Shown piece by piece: positions 1 to 10,009 of a stretch of 64,000 bases of DNA; positions within the stretch are counted from its first letter, which is position 1; each line of letters opens with the position of its first letter. Made by a program: the position numbers and the translations under genes. The stretch comes from Symbiodinium natans (taxonomy: Eukaryota > Sar > Dinophyceae > Suessiales > Symbiodiniaceae): assembly GCA_905221605.1 (NCBI GenBank), contig CAJNDS010002214.1, forward strand, positions 502,512 through 566,511. The letters are read 5' to 3'. The notes under the pieces are model-generated. The model was given only the letters and a program-made list of their open reading frames with translations. It did not search any database and had not been told where the DNA came from.

Positions 1-405
1 CTCTCTTTTCTTTGTGATCAAGGCGCCCAGGAGTGCTAGCCAGGATTATGGCTTAAGGGGAAATAGTTGAACAGGATACGGGCAAGTATGAGTCAATTTA
101 GGATGGGCGGTTGCGCCCAGGCTCGGGTTCAACCGTACTTGACTTGAAATAGTCGAACATGACGGGCCGCGAGAATCAGACACCAAAACGAGATGAATCA
201 ATGCACTGGACGTCCAGTCGTATAGGCTCATCTCTTTTTTCTGATGTCAGGTAAGTGGCCTACTGGCAGAATAAGCTGAATGCATACCAGGGCAAGTATA
301 GCTGACTGCTCCGAACATCCCCGAACCAAACGTGTAGCTTCCCTGGGCCATCATGCAGGCAAATCCGCATGGCTGGAGAATCGCAGAATCTTATTCTTTC
401 TCCAG
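1..405. other. No supported gene
   Basis: Overlapping open frames occur on both strands but none has recognisable protein character. A pyrimidine-rich stretch ending TTTCTCCAG at 405 looks like a 3' splice acceptor for the island that follows. Confidence 0.4.
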
Positions 406-600
406 TTCTTCGGCCAGCTCCTGCACAATGGATGCACAGGGCTGCGTGTCGCCAAATCGTGCCGACCCACCGGAGTCGCCGCGCGGGTGGTGCCAGCTCC
501 TTGTCTCCGAAGGCAACCGCAAGGAGCTCGTGTCCCTGGACTGGGCTATCATGGTCAGCACCAGCACAAGCACCACAACGCCAGCGCCAGCCATACCCTG
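406..600 (+). CDS. Candidate exon: CUB-like segment plus Thr/Ser linker
   Basis: The open frame reads ..SCTMDAQGCVSPNR.. then ..GWCQLLV.., followed by a mucin-like STSTSTTTPAPA linker. The C-x-M-D-x-x-G-C-V-S-P core matches the islands at 26269 (CVMDEDGCITS) and 13665 (CVMDDEGCIQS), and C-Q-L-L-V fits the second cysteine strand of a CUB-like fold. A pyrimidine tract and CAG precede 406, and CTG|GTATGT at 600/601 is a canonical donor. The exon is 195 nt, so phase is kept. CUB domains are extracellular binding modules. The similarity is by eye and the protein partner is unknown. Confidence 0.5.
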
Positions 601-649
601 GTATGTTGTGGTCATAGGGCAATTCTCAATTGAGACGAATACGCACACA

Positions 650-835
650 TTTCCTCTCGACGAGTTGCTGGGCCTCACCGAGCGAGAAGTTCCCCAGGGC
701 GAATACGCCGTCGAGGGTGGTTCCTGGGTCTTTCCACCATCCGCGGACGAAGCCGCTATTCCATTCAAGGCCCCGCCCGCCTTCGCCTATGTCTCTCACA
801 AGGTGGGCAATCAATCTGCGCAGCAATCTGCATGA
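650..835 (+). CDS. Candidate coding island with VPQG motif
   Basis: The frame stays open from the preceding island to a stop at 836. It contains EREVPQGEYAVEGGSWVF, whose VPQG core recalls the motif at 23390 (IPQGSITW) and 29847 (VPQGTITW). It may be a separate exon or intron read-through. No domain is recognised with certainty. Confidence 0.3.
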   Translation, partial: FPLDELLGLTEREVPQGEYAVEGGSWVFPPSADEAAIPFKAPPAFAYVSHKVGNQSAQQSA

Positions 836-891
836 GCTGTGACTTCCTGGGATCTGTAAAGTGGGACATGCATCTTGTGTGGGGACAGAGA

Positions 892-930
892 GAGGGTTTA
901 GGGTTCATGGTTCAGGGTTTAGGGTTTAGG
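892..930 (+). repeat. Short TTTAGGG-like repeats (degenerate)
   Basis: GGGTTTAGGGTTCATGGTTCAGGG-type units, mixed TTTAGGG and TTCAGGG. Confidence 0.8.
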
Positions 931-1107
931 CCTCCTCCGCAGGCCTGCTGCAAAAAAGGGCTGAGGCTAGTCTTTTGGAGTTCGGACAGGTGGACCATGA
1001 AGAGTGGGAATCTCGAAAGCCGAGCAAACAGATTCCCAAGGACGGGGGCTCGGGAGATTCGGGTCTTTGCGACAGAGTTCCCTGTCTACAGCCCTAGGGT
1101 TGCATCT

Positions 1108-1132
1108 TAGGGTTTAGGGTTTAGGGTTTAGC
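1108..1132 (+). repeat. TTTAGGG array
   Basis: About three and a half TTTAGGG units on the + strand. Confidence 0.95.
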
Positions 1133-1313
1133 GACAAATGCTTCTGCATACTCTTGATATTCCTGAATGCTCATACACAGTCCCAAGTTTCAGCTCCCTA
1201 CAGTGATTGTGGGGTCTGGTTTGCATCACGCAAGCAGCTGGCGAGATTGCCCGGGGCCCAGTATTCAAAAGCGTTTTTCGCTATGACCATGTGACGTGGT
1301 CGTACAGTCGCAG

Positions 1314-1390
1314 CTGCTCGAGAGGAGGTGGTCTACCTCGCGAGCCCTCACTTTGAGGACTACGCCAACTACACGATTTGCTTGCGCGAG
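1314..1390 (+). CDS. Candidate exon: CUB-like first half
   Basis: After a CAG acceptor at 1313 the frame reads REEVVYLASPHFEDYANY then TICLRE. The S-P-x-F-x-x-Y spacing followed by a cysteine fits the SPNYP-x-Y...C core of CUB-like domains. The island ends TGC TTG CGC GAG at 1390, directly before GC. The CUB-like exon at 28848 ends TGC TCA ATC GAG before GT, so both would end at the same codon, here with a GC donor. GC donors are known in dinoflagellates. Confidence 0.45.
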
Positions 1391-1440
1391 GCCCCGGGTC
1401 CCTGCTGATGGCGCTGTCAGGATGTCTTGTCATCGGAAAG

Positions 1441-1523
1441 GGTTTGGGGTTTCGGGCTTCGGGTATTAAACCCTAAACCCTACACCTTAAATATCCCTAA
1501 ACCCTAAACCCTAAACCCTAAAC
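1441..1523. repeat. Inverted junction of G-rich and CCCTAAA arrays
   Basis: Degenerate GGGTTTGGGGTTTCGGG units run head-on into a CCCTAAA array (1470-1521), with TATTAAA at the junction. The order G-rich then C-rich is that of a telomere-to-telomere fusion, or of an intron with inverted ends. Confidence 0.85.
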
Positions 1524-2460
1524 TGAGAATTTCAAACGACTCACGACCGGATGTTAGAGCCGAGCTCAGCGGGCATGGCGACCTACATAGAAGGCGCTTG
1601 GATCACTGAGTGCTGTTCCTGGTCCAGAAACCACGGGTTTAGATTTTTGGAGTTGTCTTGAGAAAACGTGACACATAGAGATAATGGAGAGAGAGAGAGA
1701 GCGAAAGAGACCTATGGAGGCGAATCAAGACGATAAAAGTCATAAGAAGCCAGTAGGAGACAAAGAATGACAAACAAAGCCCTCTTGAACTGCTGTTGAA
1801 GTAACTTTGTTTCGAAGCATGTTAGAAGGTTTGTTTCCGAAGAAGACGATATACACCAGCAGGCAAAGGGTTTAGGGGACGAGGGGTCAAGGGTTTCGAA
1901 AGTTTAAGGTTTTGGGGTTTCTGGTTTCGAGTTTAGTTTTTCACTTACTTATGCATACAGTCTGCAGACACCGCGGGGTCAACTCGGACGAAGAATATAG
2001 CTGCAGTAGCAGAAAGGCATCAACTATTCCAGTGAAAGATAGCATCAATGCAGAAGTGAATGTACTTGCCGGTTCTCCCCTGTTCCCCCATGAAGATTCC
2101 AAGTGGCTGCTGCACTACAGGGCATGGGTTCGCCTCAACACATGGATTGAACGTTTAAGGGTTTGGGGTTTAGGGTTTCCTCCCAGCGACTCAGGCCAGT
2201 CTGGGATCAAAAAGGGTTTAGGGTATAGGGTTTTTGCCTGCTGCAGTCTTCGAAAGAACGGAGCACATACTCTCTTGGTAGACTGACGCCGGCTCATGAC
2301 TGGTAGTGGCCAACGATTCTGCATGGCCCAAAGATTGCAAAGGTTTAGGTCTAGGGTTGACGGTTTAAGGGAGCCTTCTTGCGACCAAACGCAACTGGGA
2401 GCCTTGAAACGCTGCACCACCTGTCTGATCGCATGAACGAAAGTGAACATGTGCTGAGTG
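1524..2460. other. Spacer with scattered telomere-like units
   Basis: Degenerate G-rich units occur near 1868-1925 and 2157-2235. An open + frame from 1912 to 2286 contains some protein-like sequence (near 2040-2150) but no recognised motif. A short GA run lies near 1688. Confidence 0.4.
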
Positions 2461-2464
2461 ATGC

Positions 2465-2508
2465 AACCCTAAACCCTAAACCCTAAACCCTAAACCCTAA
2501 ACCCTAAC
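2465..2508 (-). repeat. CCCTAAA array
   Basis: Six near-perfect CCCTAAA units (TTTAGGG on the - strand). Confidence 0.95.
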
Positions 2509-2948
2509 TGCCAAACAGTGGTCTCGTGCAACCATGCTGATGGCACCGATGGCTGCCACCGTAGTGGATCTTGATCTTGGGGAGACGAGTACAACCCAAC
2601 CTGTTCTTGGCTGTCTTCTTCTGGCTGGCTCTTAGGACTTAAACGTTTTGGGTTTTTGTAGAAACTACAATAATAGGGAGCCTAAAAGTTAAACTTTTAG
2701 AAGGGGTTCAGAAGTCAGCAAAGTGTTTGTTTAACAAATACAGCAGACACCGCGGCCAAACTGATTCAGGAAGATCCAGCTTTCCACTCGCCTTGCAAGA
2801 AATGCGCCAATGTGCACAGAAATCGTGGGCACATCAGTGAAGAACTGACATCATCATTAACTCTGGGTTGTACTTGTGTGAAGAAGGTTTGAGAAATTAT
2901 CTCCCCCGAACATAGAAATCTCACTGGGATGGTCCGGCTTTGGACTTA

Positions 2949-3002
2949 CAACCCTAAACCCTAAACCCTAAACCCTGAACCCTAAACCCTAAACCCTAAA
3001 CC
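2949..3002 (-). repeat. CCCTAAA array ending in CCCAG
   Basis: Seven CCCTAAA units with one CCCTGAA variant. The array runs into CCCAG|TA, a possible acceptor for the cysteine-rich island that follows. Confidence 0.95.
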
Positions 3003-3004
3003 CA

Positions 3005-3108
3005 GTAGAAAAGTCTTGCGACACTGTTTGCAAACGCCGATGCTCACGGCGTGCGTGCTTCGATGCCCGAAGCTCTCTTCCGGTTTGCTGCTTTCGCACA
3101 ATGTGGTA
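3005..3108 (+). CDS. Candidate cysteine-rich exon between inverted telomere-like arrays
   Basis: One frame reads EKSCDTVCKRRCSRRAC followed by ..LPVCCFRTMW, with seven cysteines in about 33 codons. It recalls the CPxxC half-modules further along. It is bracketed by a CCCTAAA array upstream and a TTTAGGG array downstream. A second frame is also open, so the assignment is weak. Confidence 0.3.
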
Positions 3109-3246
3109 GGGTTTAGGGTTTAGGGTTTAGGGTTTAGGGTTTAGGGTTTTAGGGTTTTAGGGTTTTAGGGTTTAGGGTTTAGGTTTTAGGCTTTAGGGTT
3201 CAAGGTTTAGGGTTTAGGGTTTAGGGTTTGGGGTTTGGGTTTTGGG
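3109..3246 (+). repeat. Long TTTAGGG array
   Basis: About 19 units, mostly TTTAGGG with TTTTAGGG and later GGTTTGGG variants. Confidence 0.97.
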
Positions 3247-3507
3247 AAGATACGCCTCGCATCAAGATCATTCTTTGCTTCATGTAGTTCGCGATGGGAG
3301 CGTACACGTGTGATCGTCCACTTCTGGGAGCTTTTGTTAGGGCATGGCTCACAAGTTCGGCTTCATTCAAGGAAGGATTCCATCCTTACTGTTGAAGCCA
3401 AAAGAGTCCTTTGAGAACAGTCGATGAAGAGATGTGCTATGCGCTTTGAATGGCTACTAGCTCAGCCTTGAGGTTCGACAGAATGCCAGGAATTCAGCGA
3501 GAATCTA

Positions 3508-3559
3508 GGGTTTAGGGTTTAGGGTTTAGGGTTTAGGGTTTAGGGTTTAGGGTTTAGGT
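3508..3559 (+). repeat. TTTAGGG array
   Basis: Seven near-perfect units. Confidence 0.97.
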
Positions 3560-3677
3560 TCCATCTAACATTCGGGGTTCATAAGATTACAGCCCAACCA
3601 TTGTTCTCAACTCTTGTCGGATCATCTGTTGAACAACGCAACCACCTGCTCGAAAAGCTGATTCACCTTCGGAGTCG

Positions 3678-3725
3678 GGTTTAGGGTTTAGGGTTTAGGG
3701 TTAAGGTTTAGGGGGGGGGGGGGGG
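3678..3725 (+). repeat. TTTAGGG array ending in a G homopolymer
   Basis: Five units followed by a run of about fifteen G, a likely replication or sequencing slippage site. Confidence 0.9.
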
Positions 3726-5250
3726 TTCATGGAGATTCTCCACCATCGCCTTCGGCTTGCGAAGAAACCTCCTCGTTCTGGCTGCACTGAGGGCAGCGAC
3801 AAGGCTGTTGTGCATGAAGGCTTCCTCTACACGCTTGTGGTGGGGACGATGAAACAAAAGATGTTGCTGGCGATGAAGCTTCCCACAATGTACACATAAC
3901 ACCAGAAAAATGGTTCATTTTGGCCGGGAAACAACTGGCTGCATCTGTTGTGAAGCCGGACAGGCACGAAGAACGGCATCGCGGATTTCTGTTGATCAGT
4001 CCTTGTTTTGTCGATTGCTTGGAAATGAAACACAGTCAATGCGTGAGGAGTCAGGGGCCTCCAAACATCTTGATTCAAATAAGATACATCTTTATAGCAC
4101 CCCTTTTGTCTTTATGTACTTAAAAACCCGAAGGAATATGAAAAAAATATTTTTCATCAAGGTTCGAAGGGGAGGATATGTTTTTTTCCTCGGATGAAGC
4201 TGGCTGCCGGAGGCTATGGTGGCTCAGAGGCATATGGTCTCTGATTTGTTGTTGTTCTGCTCGGTTTCAGCAAGTTCGCCCCGCAGTTATGACAAGTTCT
4301 GAGAAGGCCGGGCATTTTTTTTAAAAGCTACTTGCATAAACGACCTATGTTTATGAAGAAAGACCCACATGTCCTCGTAGTGCCTGCGATTGCTACAGGT
4401 CTGCCCCTCATAGAACCGTAGTGAAGAGGATTCAAGAGTAGCACAGTGCAGCGCTTCCTAATTGTACAAGTGGGCCCCTCAGATGAGTAGTCTCGCGAGA
4501 AGTGGGGGGAAATCTGCTTATTCGAAAGATTTTTTGATCGTGTGAGCAAGGTGTAGTTGGCATAAAGTCATGTCTCCCAAACTCACAAGCCAGTCTACTC
4601 CTCGGAGTAGTTGCCTCAAAAAATTGGGGCCAGTTTCATTGCTAGCCCGTTTATATGATTTCAGCGTTAATCTTTCGATCAGCTTGAACAAACTAGCCCC
4701 TCCTGGCTATACGGAGGAAATGCGCTACATGCCGCACCTAAATTACCCACTATAACAAAGCATCGTTAGCAGAATGCCATGTAGAATGTAGGGTCACCTC
4801 TCAAATTAGCAGCTACTGAGAGGCAGATATACATTGCAATGTTTATTTTGCATTATGTTCTTCTCATCGAGGAAACAAATTAGTCCCTTGAAATTTGGCT
4901 GCTCGAGTTTGGGGTTGAGGTTTGCAGTTGAGCTGATTCTCTTAACAAATTGAAGAACGACTTCATGCAATCAAGGAAATGCCTTTTTTGGCTCCTAGTT
5001 GTAAGGAACGTACTCCTTTCGATATCGCAACTGCAATGTCGGCGTGTCACACACACACACACACTTATACTTAGAATCAGGGTACTTTCCGGGCTGAGTA
5101 GCCACGTCTCGCTGCTTTACACAAAACATGGGCTGACATGATTTCTATGGTGAATGTGAACTGCTCACAGTATTCCCAAATGTCGATATCACCTTGGTGC
5201 TGTGTCTGTTTTTGCTTCTCAATAAAGGTGTACTCCTCGGCTTTGCGGCG
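3726..5250. other. Spacer, AT-richer, no firm gene
   Basis: Lower GC than the surroundings. A short piece at 3915-3962 (GRETTGCICCEAGQ) resembles half B of the cysteine module, but no boundaries support it. A small (CA)n lies near 5049-5063. Confidence 0.4.
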
Positions 5251-5257
5251 GTTATGG

Positions 5258-5288
5258 CGTTTAGGGTTTAGGGTTTAGGGTTTAGGGT
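5258..5288 (+). repeat. TTTAGGG array
   Basis: Four units on the + strand. Confidence 0.95.
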
Positions 5289-5362
5289 CCTGCTTCAGCT
5301 TTCAGTGTCACACTTCATGCACTTCTCGGGCCGTTTCCTGGTGAGGTTGGTGATACATACCT

Positions 5363-5614
5363 ATGTACATATACACATTTCATAAGCTTCAACAGACAAA
5401 ACTGAACAGGACAAGGAAGAAGTTTGAAATGGTATTTATACATAAGAAACTTCGACATGTAAAGCAAGCGAAGACAAACGACAACTTTTTTCGTTTTGAG
5501 CCCAAACGAGAGAACGATGATGATGATGGTGATGGTGATGATGATGATGATGATGATGTTGATGATGATGATGATGATGATGATGATGCTGATGGTGATG
5601 GTGATGGCGATGAT
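5363..5614 (+). CDS. Candidate coding island: basic segment then poly-Asp/Gly tract
   Basis: An open frame gives a Lys/Arg-rich N-terminal part and then an acidic tract of Asp with a few Gly, Val and Ala, encoded by a GAT/GGT microsatellite (5514-5612). The inverted-repeat element at 5615-5723 interrupts it. If the element and one copy of its 8-bp direct repeat are removed, the frame continues for about 35 codons (LNPWSRNPGLDQDLL..) to a stop near 5841. It may be coding or just a microsatellite translation. Confidence 0.3.
5514..5612 (+). repeat. GAT/GGT microsatellite
   Basis: Trinucleotide GAT repeat with GGT, GTT and GCT interruptions. Confidence 0.95.
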
Positions 5615-5723
5615 TTGGGATGTTCCCCCTTCTTGCTAGCGGTCCTTAATAGGGATAAGCGTACCCGCGGTTTGAATCCCTATTGAGGACTGTTAGTAAT
5701 TAGTATAAGGGGGAACATCCCAA
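5615..5723 (+). mobile_element. Introner-like inverted-repeat element, family A, copy 1
   Basis: A 109-bp element with terminal inverted repeats TTGGGATGTTCCCCCTT / GGGGGAACATCCCAA. It is flanked by GCGATGAT (5607-5614) and ATGATGAT (5724-5731), a 6-of-8 match, though the GAT repeat here makes that less telling. Sister copies are at 38999 and 46547. It has no coding capacity. Confidence 0.75.
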
Positions 5724-5731
5724 ATGATGAT

Positions 5732-5860
5732 CTAAACCCGTGGTCCAGAAACCCCGGACTTGATCAAGACCTGCTGAGACCGAGACAAGCAGAACCAAAC
5801 GCTTTGGCACAACAGCTCAGCACGCCATGGCCAATGAGATAGGAGGCACTGCTTCAGACA
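5732..5860 (+). CDS. Possible continuation of the acidic island after element removal
   Basis: With the family A element excised, the upstream frame continues as LNPWSRNPGLDQDLLRPRQ and on to a stop near 5841. About 35 codons without a stop is only weak evidence. Confidence 0.2.
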
Positions 5861-5862
5861 TC

Positions 5863-5988
5863 CTAAACCCTAAGCCCTGGACCCTAAACCCTAAACCCCA
5901 AACCCCAAACCCCAAACCCCAAACCCCAAACCCCAAACCCCAAACCCCAAACCCCAAACCCCAAACCCCAAACCCTAAACCCTAAACC
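5863..5988 (-). repeat. CCCTAAA array with a homogenised CCCCAAA core
   Basis: CCCTAAA units at both ends enclose about eleven consecutive CCCCAAA units (about 5895-5972). A block of one identical variant implies local spreading of a single unit. Confidence 0.95.
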
Positions 5989-6121
5989 CACATTATTATT
6001 TCAAACTTAAGCAGACTTGGTGGAGCTCTTTTAGCCCCAAGCTTCGAAGTCTCTAAGTCTCTGCTGCCTCCCATGCGCCAGGAAGCAGATTTGGATGTTG
6101 CTTATGGGCCGGGCGCTCAGC

Positions 6122-6168
6122 TTTAGGGTTTAGGGTTTGGGGTTTAGGGTTTAGGATTTAGGGTTAAG
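6122..6168 (+). repeat. TTTAGGG array
   Basis: About six units including TTTGGGG and ATTTAGGG variants. Confidence 0.92.
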
Positions 6169-6285
6169 GCTGATCTCACCGGTGCAGTGTCCGAGAATTC
6201 TCTGAAGGCCCCGTTCTGAGCCTTGCACTGCACGGGCTGAAAAAAGGAGTTTTCGGGTTTTTCTGGCGTAAGAGAAGTCGATTGC

Positions 6286-6514
6286 CTGAAGGTCATGTAG
6301 GCAGAGCCAAGACACAATGCAGCCTGATGGCCATCATGCTACCGAGGGACTGCACCTTGAGTGAAAATCGAAGCTGCGTCTTCTCCCCGGGCTATCCGAA
6401 TTGGTACAATGGGGAGATAAATGAGCCCTGCGTGATCCGCGTGCACTCGCAGAACCTCGCAGGCAAGCAGTTTGCTTTGGCGATTTCGGAGGCTTTGTAT
6501 GATCACGAAAGCTA
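6286..6514 (+). CDS. Candidate exon: CUB-like domain
   Basis: The frame contains RDCTLSENRSCVFSPGYPNW then YNGEINEPCVIRVHSQN. This is the clearest CUB-like signature here: C-V-F-S-P-G-Y-P-x-x-Y-x(7)-C-V-I-R-V, against the usual G-x-I-x-S-P-N-Y-P-x-x-Y...C-x-W-x-I. The tail (KQFALAISEALYDHES) runs to a stop at 6515 or is cut earlier by a donor such as CGC|GTGCAC. Possible acceptors lie between 6290 and 6340. The product is inferred to be secreted or on the surface. Confidence 0.55.
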
Positions 6515-6603
6515 GCGTAGCCAGGCTTGACTTAGCCTCTGCTTTAGCAGGGAAGCGTTCAAGCGCCCGCCCAGCTGCGTTTTACCTGAAAATATTGAGG
6601 AAA

Positions 6604-6630
6604 AGGGGCGAGGGCGGGGGGGGGGGGGGG
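6604..6630 (+). repeat. G-rich homopolymer tract
   Basis: A G-rich stretch with a run of about twelve G. Confidence 0.85.
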
Positions 6631-6737
6631 AAGCGCGGTTCCTGAATCTTTCAGGTGAGCGGTGGGGGGCCGTCGCCATTCATTGAATGCATCTGTAAGG
6701 GGGGGCGGTGGCGATAGATGCGTGGTCGTTGCCCTAC

Positions 6738-6836
6738 CGGGATGGGCTATTAGGCCTTATAATCCCCATCATCAACCACCCTAAACCCTAACCCCTATAA
6801 AGAGCCTTTGTAAGGGTTTTTTGGGGTGTTTTAGCC
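6738..6836 (+). mobile_element. Inverted-repeat element, family E, carrying telomere-like units
   Basis: The left end GGGATGGGCTATTAGGCC matches the end of the element at 38835. The middle holds CCCTAAACCCTAACCCC and the right part GGGGTGTTTTAGCC is degenerate. Telomere-like units seem to have been acquired inside the element. Confidence 0.45.
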
Positions 6837-6916
6837 TATGAGCGCGCGCGTTCTCTGAAGCGCGCATGTTTCGGAGGGCTTCGCATGGCTCGATCGCGGA
6901 CTCCGTGAGCACATGT

Positions 6917-7010
6917 GGGTTTAGGGTTTAGGGTTTAGGGTTTAGGGTGCAAGGTTCAGGGTTCAGGGCTCAGGGTTCAGGGTTCAGGCTTAGGGTTTAG
7001 GGTTTAGTGT
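6917..7010 (+). repeat. TTTAGGG/TTCAGGG array
   Basis: Four TTTAGGG units, then several TTCAGGG-type variants, then TTTAGGG again. Confidence 0.93.
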
Positions 7011-7192
7011 GTGGCAGTGTGGTGTTGCGGAGAGGGGAGGAGTGTGGTGTGCGGTGTGTGAAATCCATATTGGCGCCCATCCAGGCTTGCTTTCCTTGTC
7101 CCTCCCTGTCCCCTTCAAGCAAGCGCATTATTACAAGTACAAGATTCAACCCTAAACGGCAAAATCTATGAGAGAACCTGGTCCTAAACCTG

Positions 7193-7218
7193 AAACCCTA
7201 AACCCTAAACCCCAAACC
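7193..7218 (-). repeat. Short CCCTAAA array
   Basis: Three to four units, the last CCCCAAA. Another short stretch occurs at 7351-7375 after a run of C. Confidence 0.9.
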
Positions 7219-7472
7219 GGTCTGCTGCTTCTGTTCGTGACAGCATTGCGCGCGTTGCAAAGAACAGTTTGCAGAGTCTGCCATTCGGACATCCTGGAAG
7301 CTAGAAGCCTCGAGTCCTTTCGCGCCCCCCCCCCCCTTCTTTGCAATCCTAAAAACCCTAAATCCTAAACCCTAAATGCAAGGAACACGAAGCACTTCCG
7401 CGTTCCAATCTTTAATGCCTTTCACCCTGTGAGAATTGGATCTCAGGAGCCGAGAGCTAGGGAACACATGGG

Positions 7473-7505
7473 GTTTTAGGGTTTAGGGTTTAGCGTTTCG
7501 AATGC

Positions 7506-7540
<35 letters not shown>

Positions 7541-7625
7541 GGTTTAGGGTTTAGGGTTTAGGGTTTAGGGTTTAGGGTTTAGGGTTTAGGGTTTAGGGTT
7601 TAGGGTTTAGGGTTTATATGTTTAG
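7473..7625 (+). repeat. TTTAGGG array with internal GA microsatellite
   Basis: TTTAGGG units at 7473-7494, (GA)n at 7508-7537, then about eleven perfect TTTAGGG units. Confidence 0.96.
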
Positions 7626-7633
7626 GTTCATGG

Positions 7634-7773
7634 GTTCCCCTACTACCCCCCTACCCCCCTCTACACTACCCCTCTGGGTTCCTCCCCCTAGGCTTAATTA
7701 TCCCTAAAGAGCCTTAATCATGGGGGGAACCTAGGGGGGGTAGGAAAGAGGGGGGTAGTAGGGGAACCCATGA
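7634..7773 (+). mobile_element. Inverted-repeat element, family K, copy 1
   Basis: Long terminal inverted repeats: ATGGGTTCCCCTACTACCCC at the left and its reverse complement at the right (ends near 7772). Inner arms (TTCCTCCCCCTAGG / CCTAGGGGGGG) also pair. It abuts the preceding TTTAGGG array. Confidence 0.75.
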
Positions 7774-7830
7774 TGTTGGCTGTAGGCTTCTTTCTGGCTT
7801 GAGTGGCGGGTTGGAGATTGTTGAAAATTG

Positions 7831-7927
7831 ATGGGTTTAGGGTTTAGGGTTTAGGGTTTAGGGTTCAGGGTTCAGGGTTTAGGGTTTAGGGTTTAGGGTT
7901 TAGGGTTTAGGGTTTAGGGTTTAGGGT
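7831..7927 (+). repeat. TTTAGGG array
   Basis: About 14 units, including two TTCAGGG. Confidence 0.97.
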
Positions 7928-8052
7928 TGGTGTGAGGTAGCTCAGGTTGAAGCATGGCAGGTCTGGAGGGAGGCCTGGGTGGCTTTTGGAACTCTGCTCT
8001 AGCGGACTCTAGCGCAAGACTTTGAGTGCTTCCGATGCGTCAGCGAGAGTAT

Positions 8053-8182
8053 CATGGGTTCCCCTACTACTCCCTATAGTTATAAGCCCTAGGTTTCCCC
8101 CATAGTTGAGGCTATTTAGGGATCATTAATCTTGATTCAGGTTATCTGACAGTTATTTATGGGGGGAAGCCTACAATAAAAG
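8053..8182 (+). mobile_element. Inverted-repeat element, family K, diverged copy
   Basis: It begins ATGGGTTCCCCTACTACT like copy 1. The internal arms TAGGTTTCCCCCAT / ATGGGGGGAAGCCTA pair, but the outer right arm is missing. Its right edge coincides with the AAAAG acceptor of the next island. Confidence 0.6.
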
Positions 8183-8300
8183 GCGCGCCAAACTTCCCCG
8201 AGCCCAGCCCCGAACTGCGCAGGAGTACACGCGCGCCCAAGACCTCGACGGGCTGGTTCCGGCGGGCGGGGAAACCATCTTCTGGGATCCCCAGGCGCAG
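8183..8300 (+). CDS. Candidate exon: VPxG motif island
   Basis: The frame reads ..EYTRAQDLDGLVPAGGETIF then WDPQAQ. D-G-L-V-P-A-G-G-E-T-I-F-W aligns with LDGVVPQGTITW at 29880 and GVIPQGSITW at 23400, so it is a third copy of an unnamed repeated motif. AATAAAAG|G precedes it, and the sequence passes straight into TTTAGGG repeats, where CAG|G or CAGG|GTTTAG could be the donor. Function unknown. Confidence 0.45.
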
Positions 8301-8341
8301 GGTTTAGGGTTTAGGGTTTAGGGTTTAGCTTTTGGGGTTTA
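8299..8341 (+). repeat. TTTAGGG array
   Basis: Four units directly after the VPxG island. Confidence 0.95.
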
Positions 8342-8844
8342 TAGGGATATCGGGATCCTGTTTTTCGCAAAAACGACTTACGAAATCACGCCTTTCTAAA
8401 ATCTCGCAAAATAGGCCTGTCGCCTAGGCGAAACGCTAACTTTCACCAAAAATAGGGTGCAGTTTCCACGGTGGCGGGTTTTCTTGGGCCTGCAGGGGTG
8501 GCCTCTGACCCCCCCACCCCCCTGCCATCCCTGGCCTGTGGGTGCCTGGCCCCACCCCGCTCTTCGAGGCACCTCCTGCAACCCTCCCTGAAACTGCCTC
8601 CCGACCCCCCAATTCCTTTGACTCTCGAACCCAACGAACGTCATGAAACTGAATAAGTTTTTAGAAGTGGACTAAACCCTAAAAGGAATAGGTTTGGGTG
8701 GCTTTGCCGCCTTGGACGGCGTGGGGTGTGAGAAAAGTGTTAGATGGCCCTCCACAATCGGGCCAAAGCCGCTCTTCGCACCTCACGAAGCTTTCGAGCT
8801 TGTTCCGAAACCTAACCTTCACAGCATCTACGCCCTATCACAGC

Positions 8845-8934
8845 AAACCCTAAACCCTAAACCTAAACCCTAAACCCTAAACCCTAAACCCTAAACCCTA
8901 AACCCTAAACCCTAAACCCTACATAACCCTACTC
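8845..8934 (-). repeat. CCCTAAA array
   Basis: About 12 units with one short CCTAAA unit. Confidence 0.97.
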
Positions 8935-9970
8935 TGAGTTCCAGACATTTGTCTCAGGAGACGGATCTCGGGTGGGCCCCCTGGCCAACGATCACCGCAA
9001 AGCTTCCCAAAAGCCTCAAGAATTCACTGGGCTGAGGGGCTTAGGGTTGAGGGCTTAGGGTCTGAGAGAGTCGTGGGGTTGTTCCAGGAGAGGGTGTTCC
9101 GAAGGCCCTACCTTTAAGGCTCCAGGCTCCATGCTGTACACTGTACACCCGACCCAGCACATCCCCTCAGCTTAGAAGCTTCGGAATGCAGCGCTTGTGG
9201 CAATGTTGCGGAAGCTGTGACTCCTGAACCAAGATCACTGGCCCTGCCTGGCATCTTTGCCTAGAGGCCTTTGGCAGTTCATGCATGTCTCGTACTTCTT
9301 GCATAAACCACCTCGCAGATATAGCAGCAAAAGGATGTCCGTCATAAGAGGCGATTCAGAAACTTTGGTTCCGAGTCAAAGGGAACGTGAAACGTGGGGG
9401 TGTGACCTCTCAATGTAATTGTTGTAATTGGGTTTCATTACGCAAGACACACAGATGTGGATTTCTTAGGGTGTGGCTCTACAATACACAGTTCCACTGA
9501 CATTTAATGAAGAGGCCCCCTCAGAGGAGGATTTCATAGGGTGTGGCCTTTAAATATACAACTCATAGATGCGAATGAGGCTCAGAAGATGATATCTTGA
9601 AGTGTGGCCACACCCTCTCTCATTTTATATTGTTTTTATATATATATATATATAGAAACAATAATAATAACAACAGCAAGAAGAATATTCAGAATGATAA
9701 TTAATAACAATAATAAGTGTATACTGTTGTACATTTTTTATTGTGGAGGGCCTGGTGCTTGTTTTGCAATTTGTTTGGTTCCCCAGTTTGCGCCCTAAAC
9801 CTTAACCCTTAACCAAACCCGCTCTGCTGGTAAACTGAGCGGAATGGGGCTATGGGGCGAGGGGAGTTTGCCCCCCCCCCTCCCCCCCACCCCCAACCCC
9901 GCCCCCAACCCCGGCCCCGTTCCTTTTCCTTTCCCCCCCCCCCCGCCTCCCCGCAAAACGAACAAACATA

Positions 9971-10009
<39 letters not shown>

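Noticed and set aside
892-3560. CRISPR array from regularly spaced repeats
   Set aside because: Repeats are contiguous 7-mers with irregular gaps, in a clearly eukaryotic context.
5863-5988. CCCCAAA as a ciliate-type telomere, implying a ciliate
   Set aside because: It is embedded in CCCTAAA units, the 7-mer differs from the ciliate repeats CCCCAAAA and CCCCAA, and the standard genetic code seems in use.
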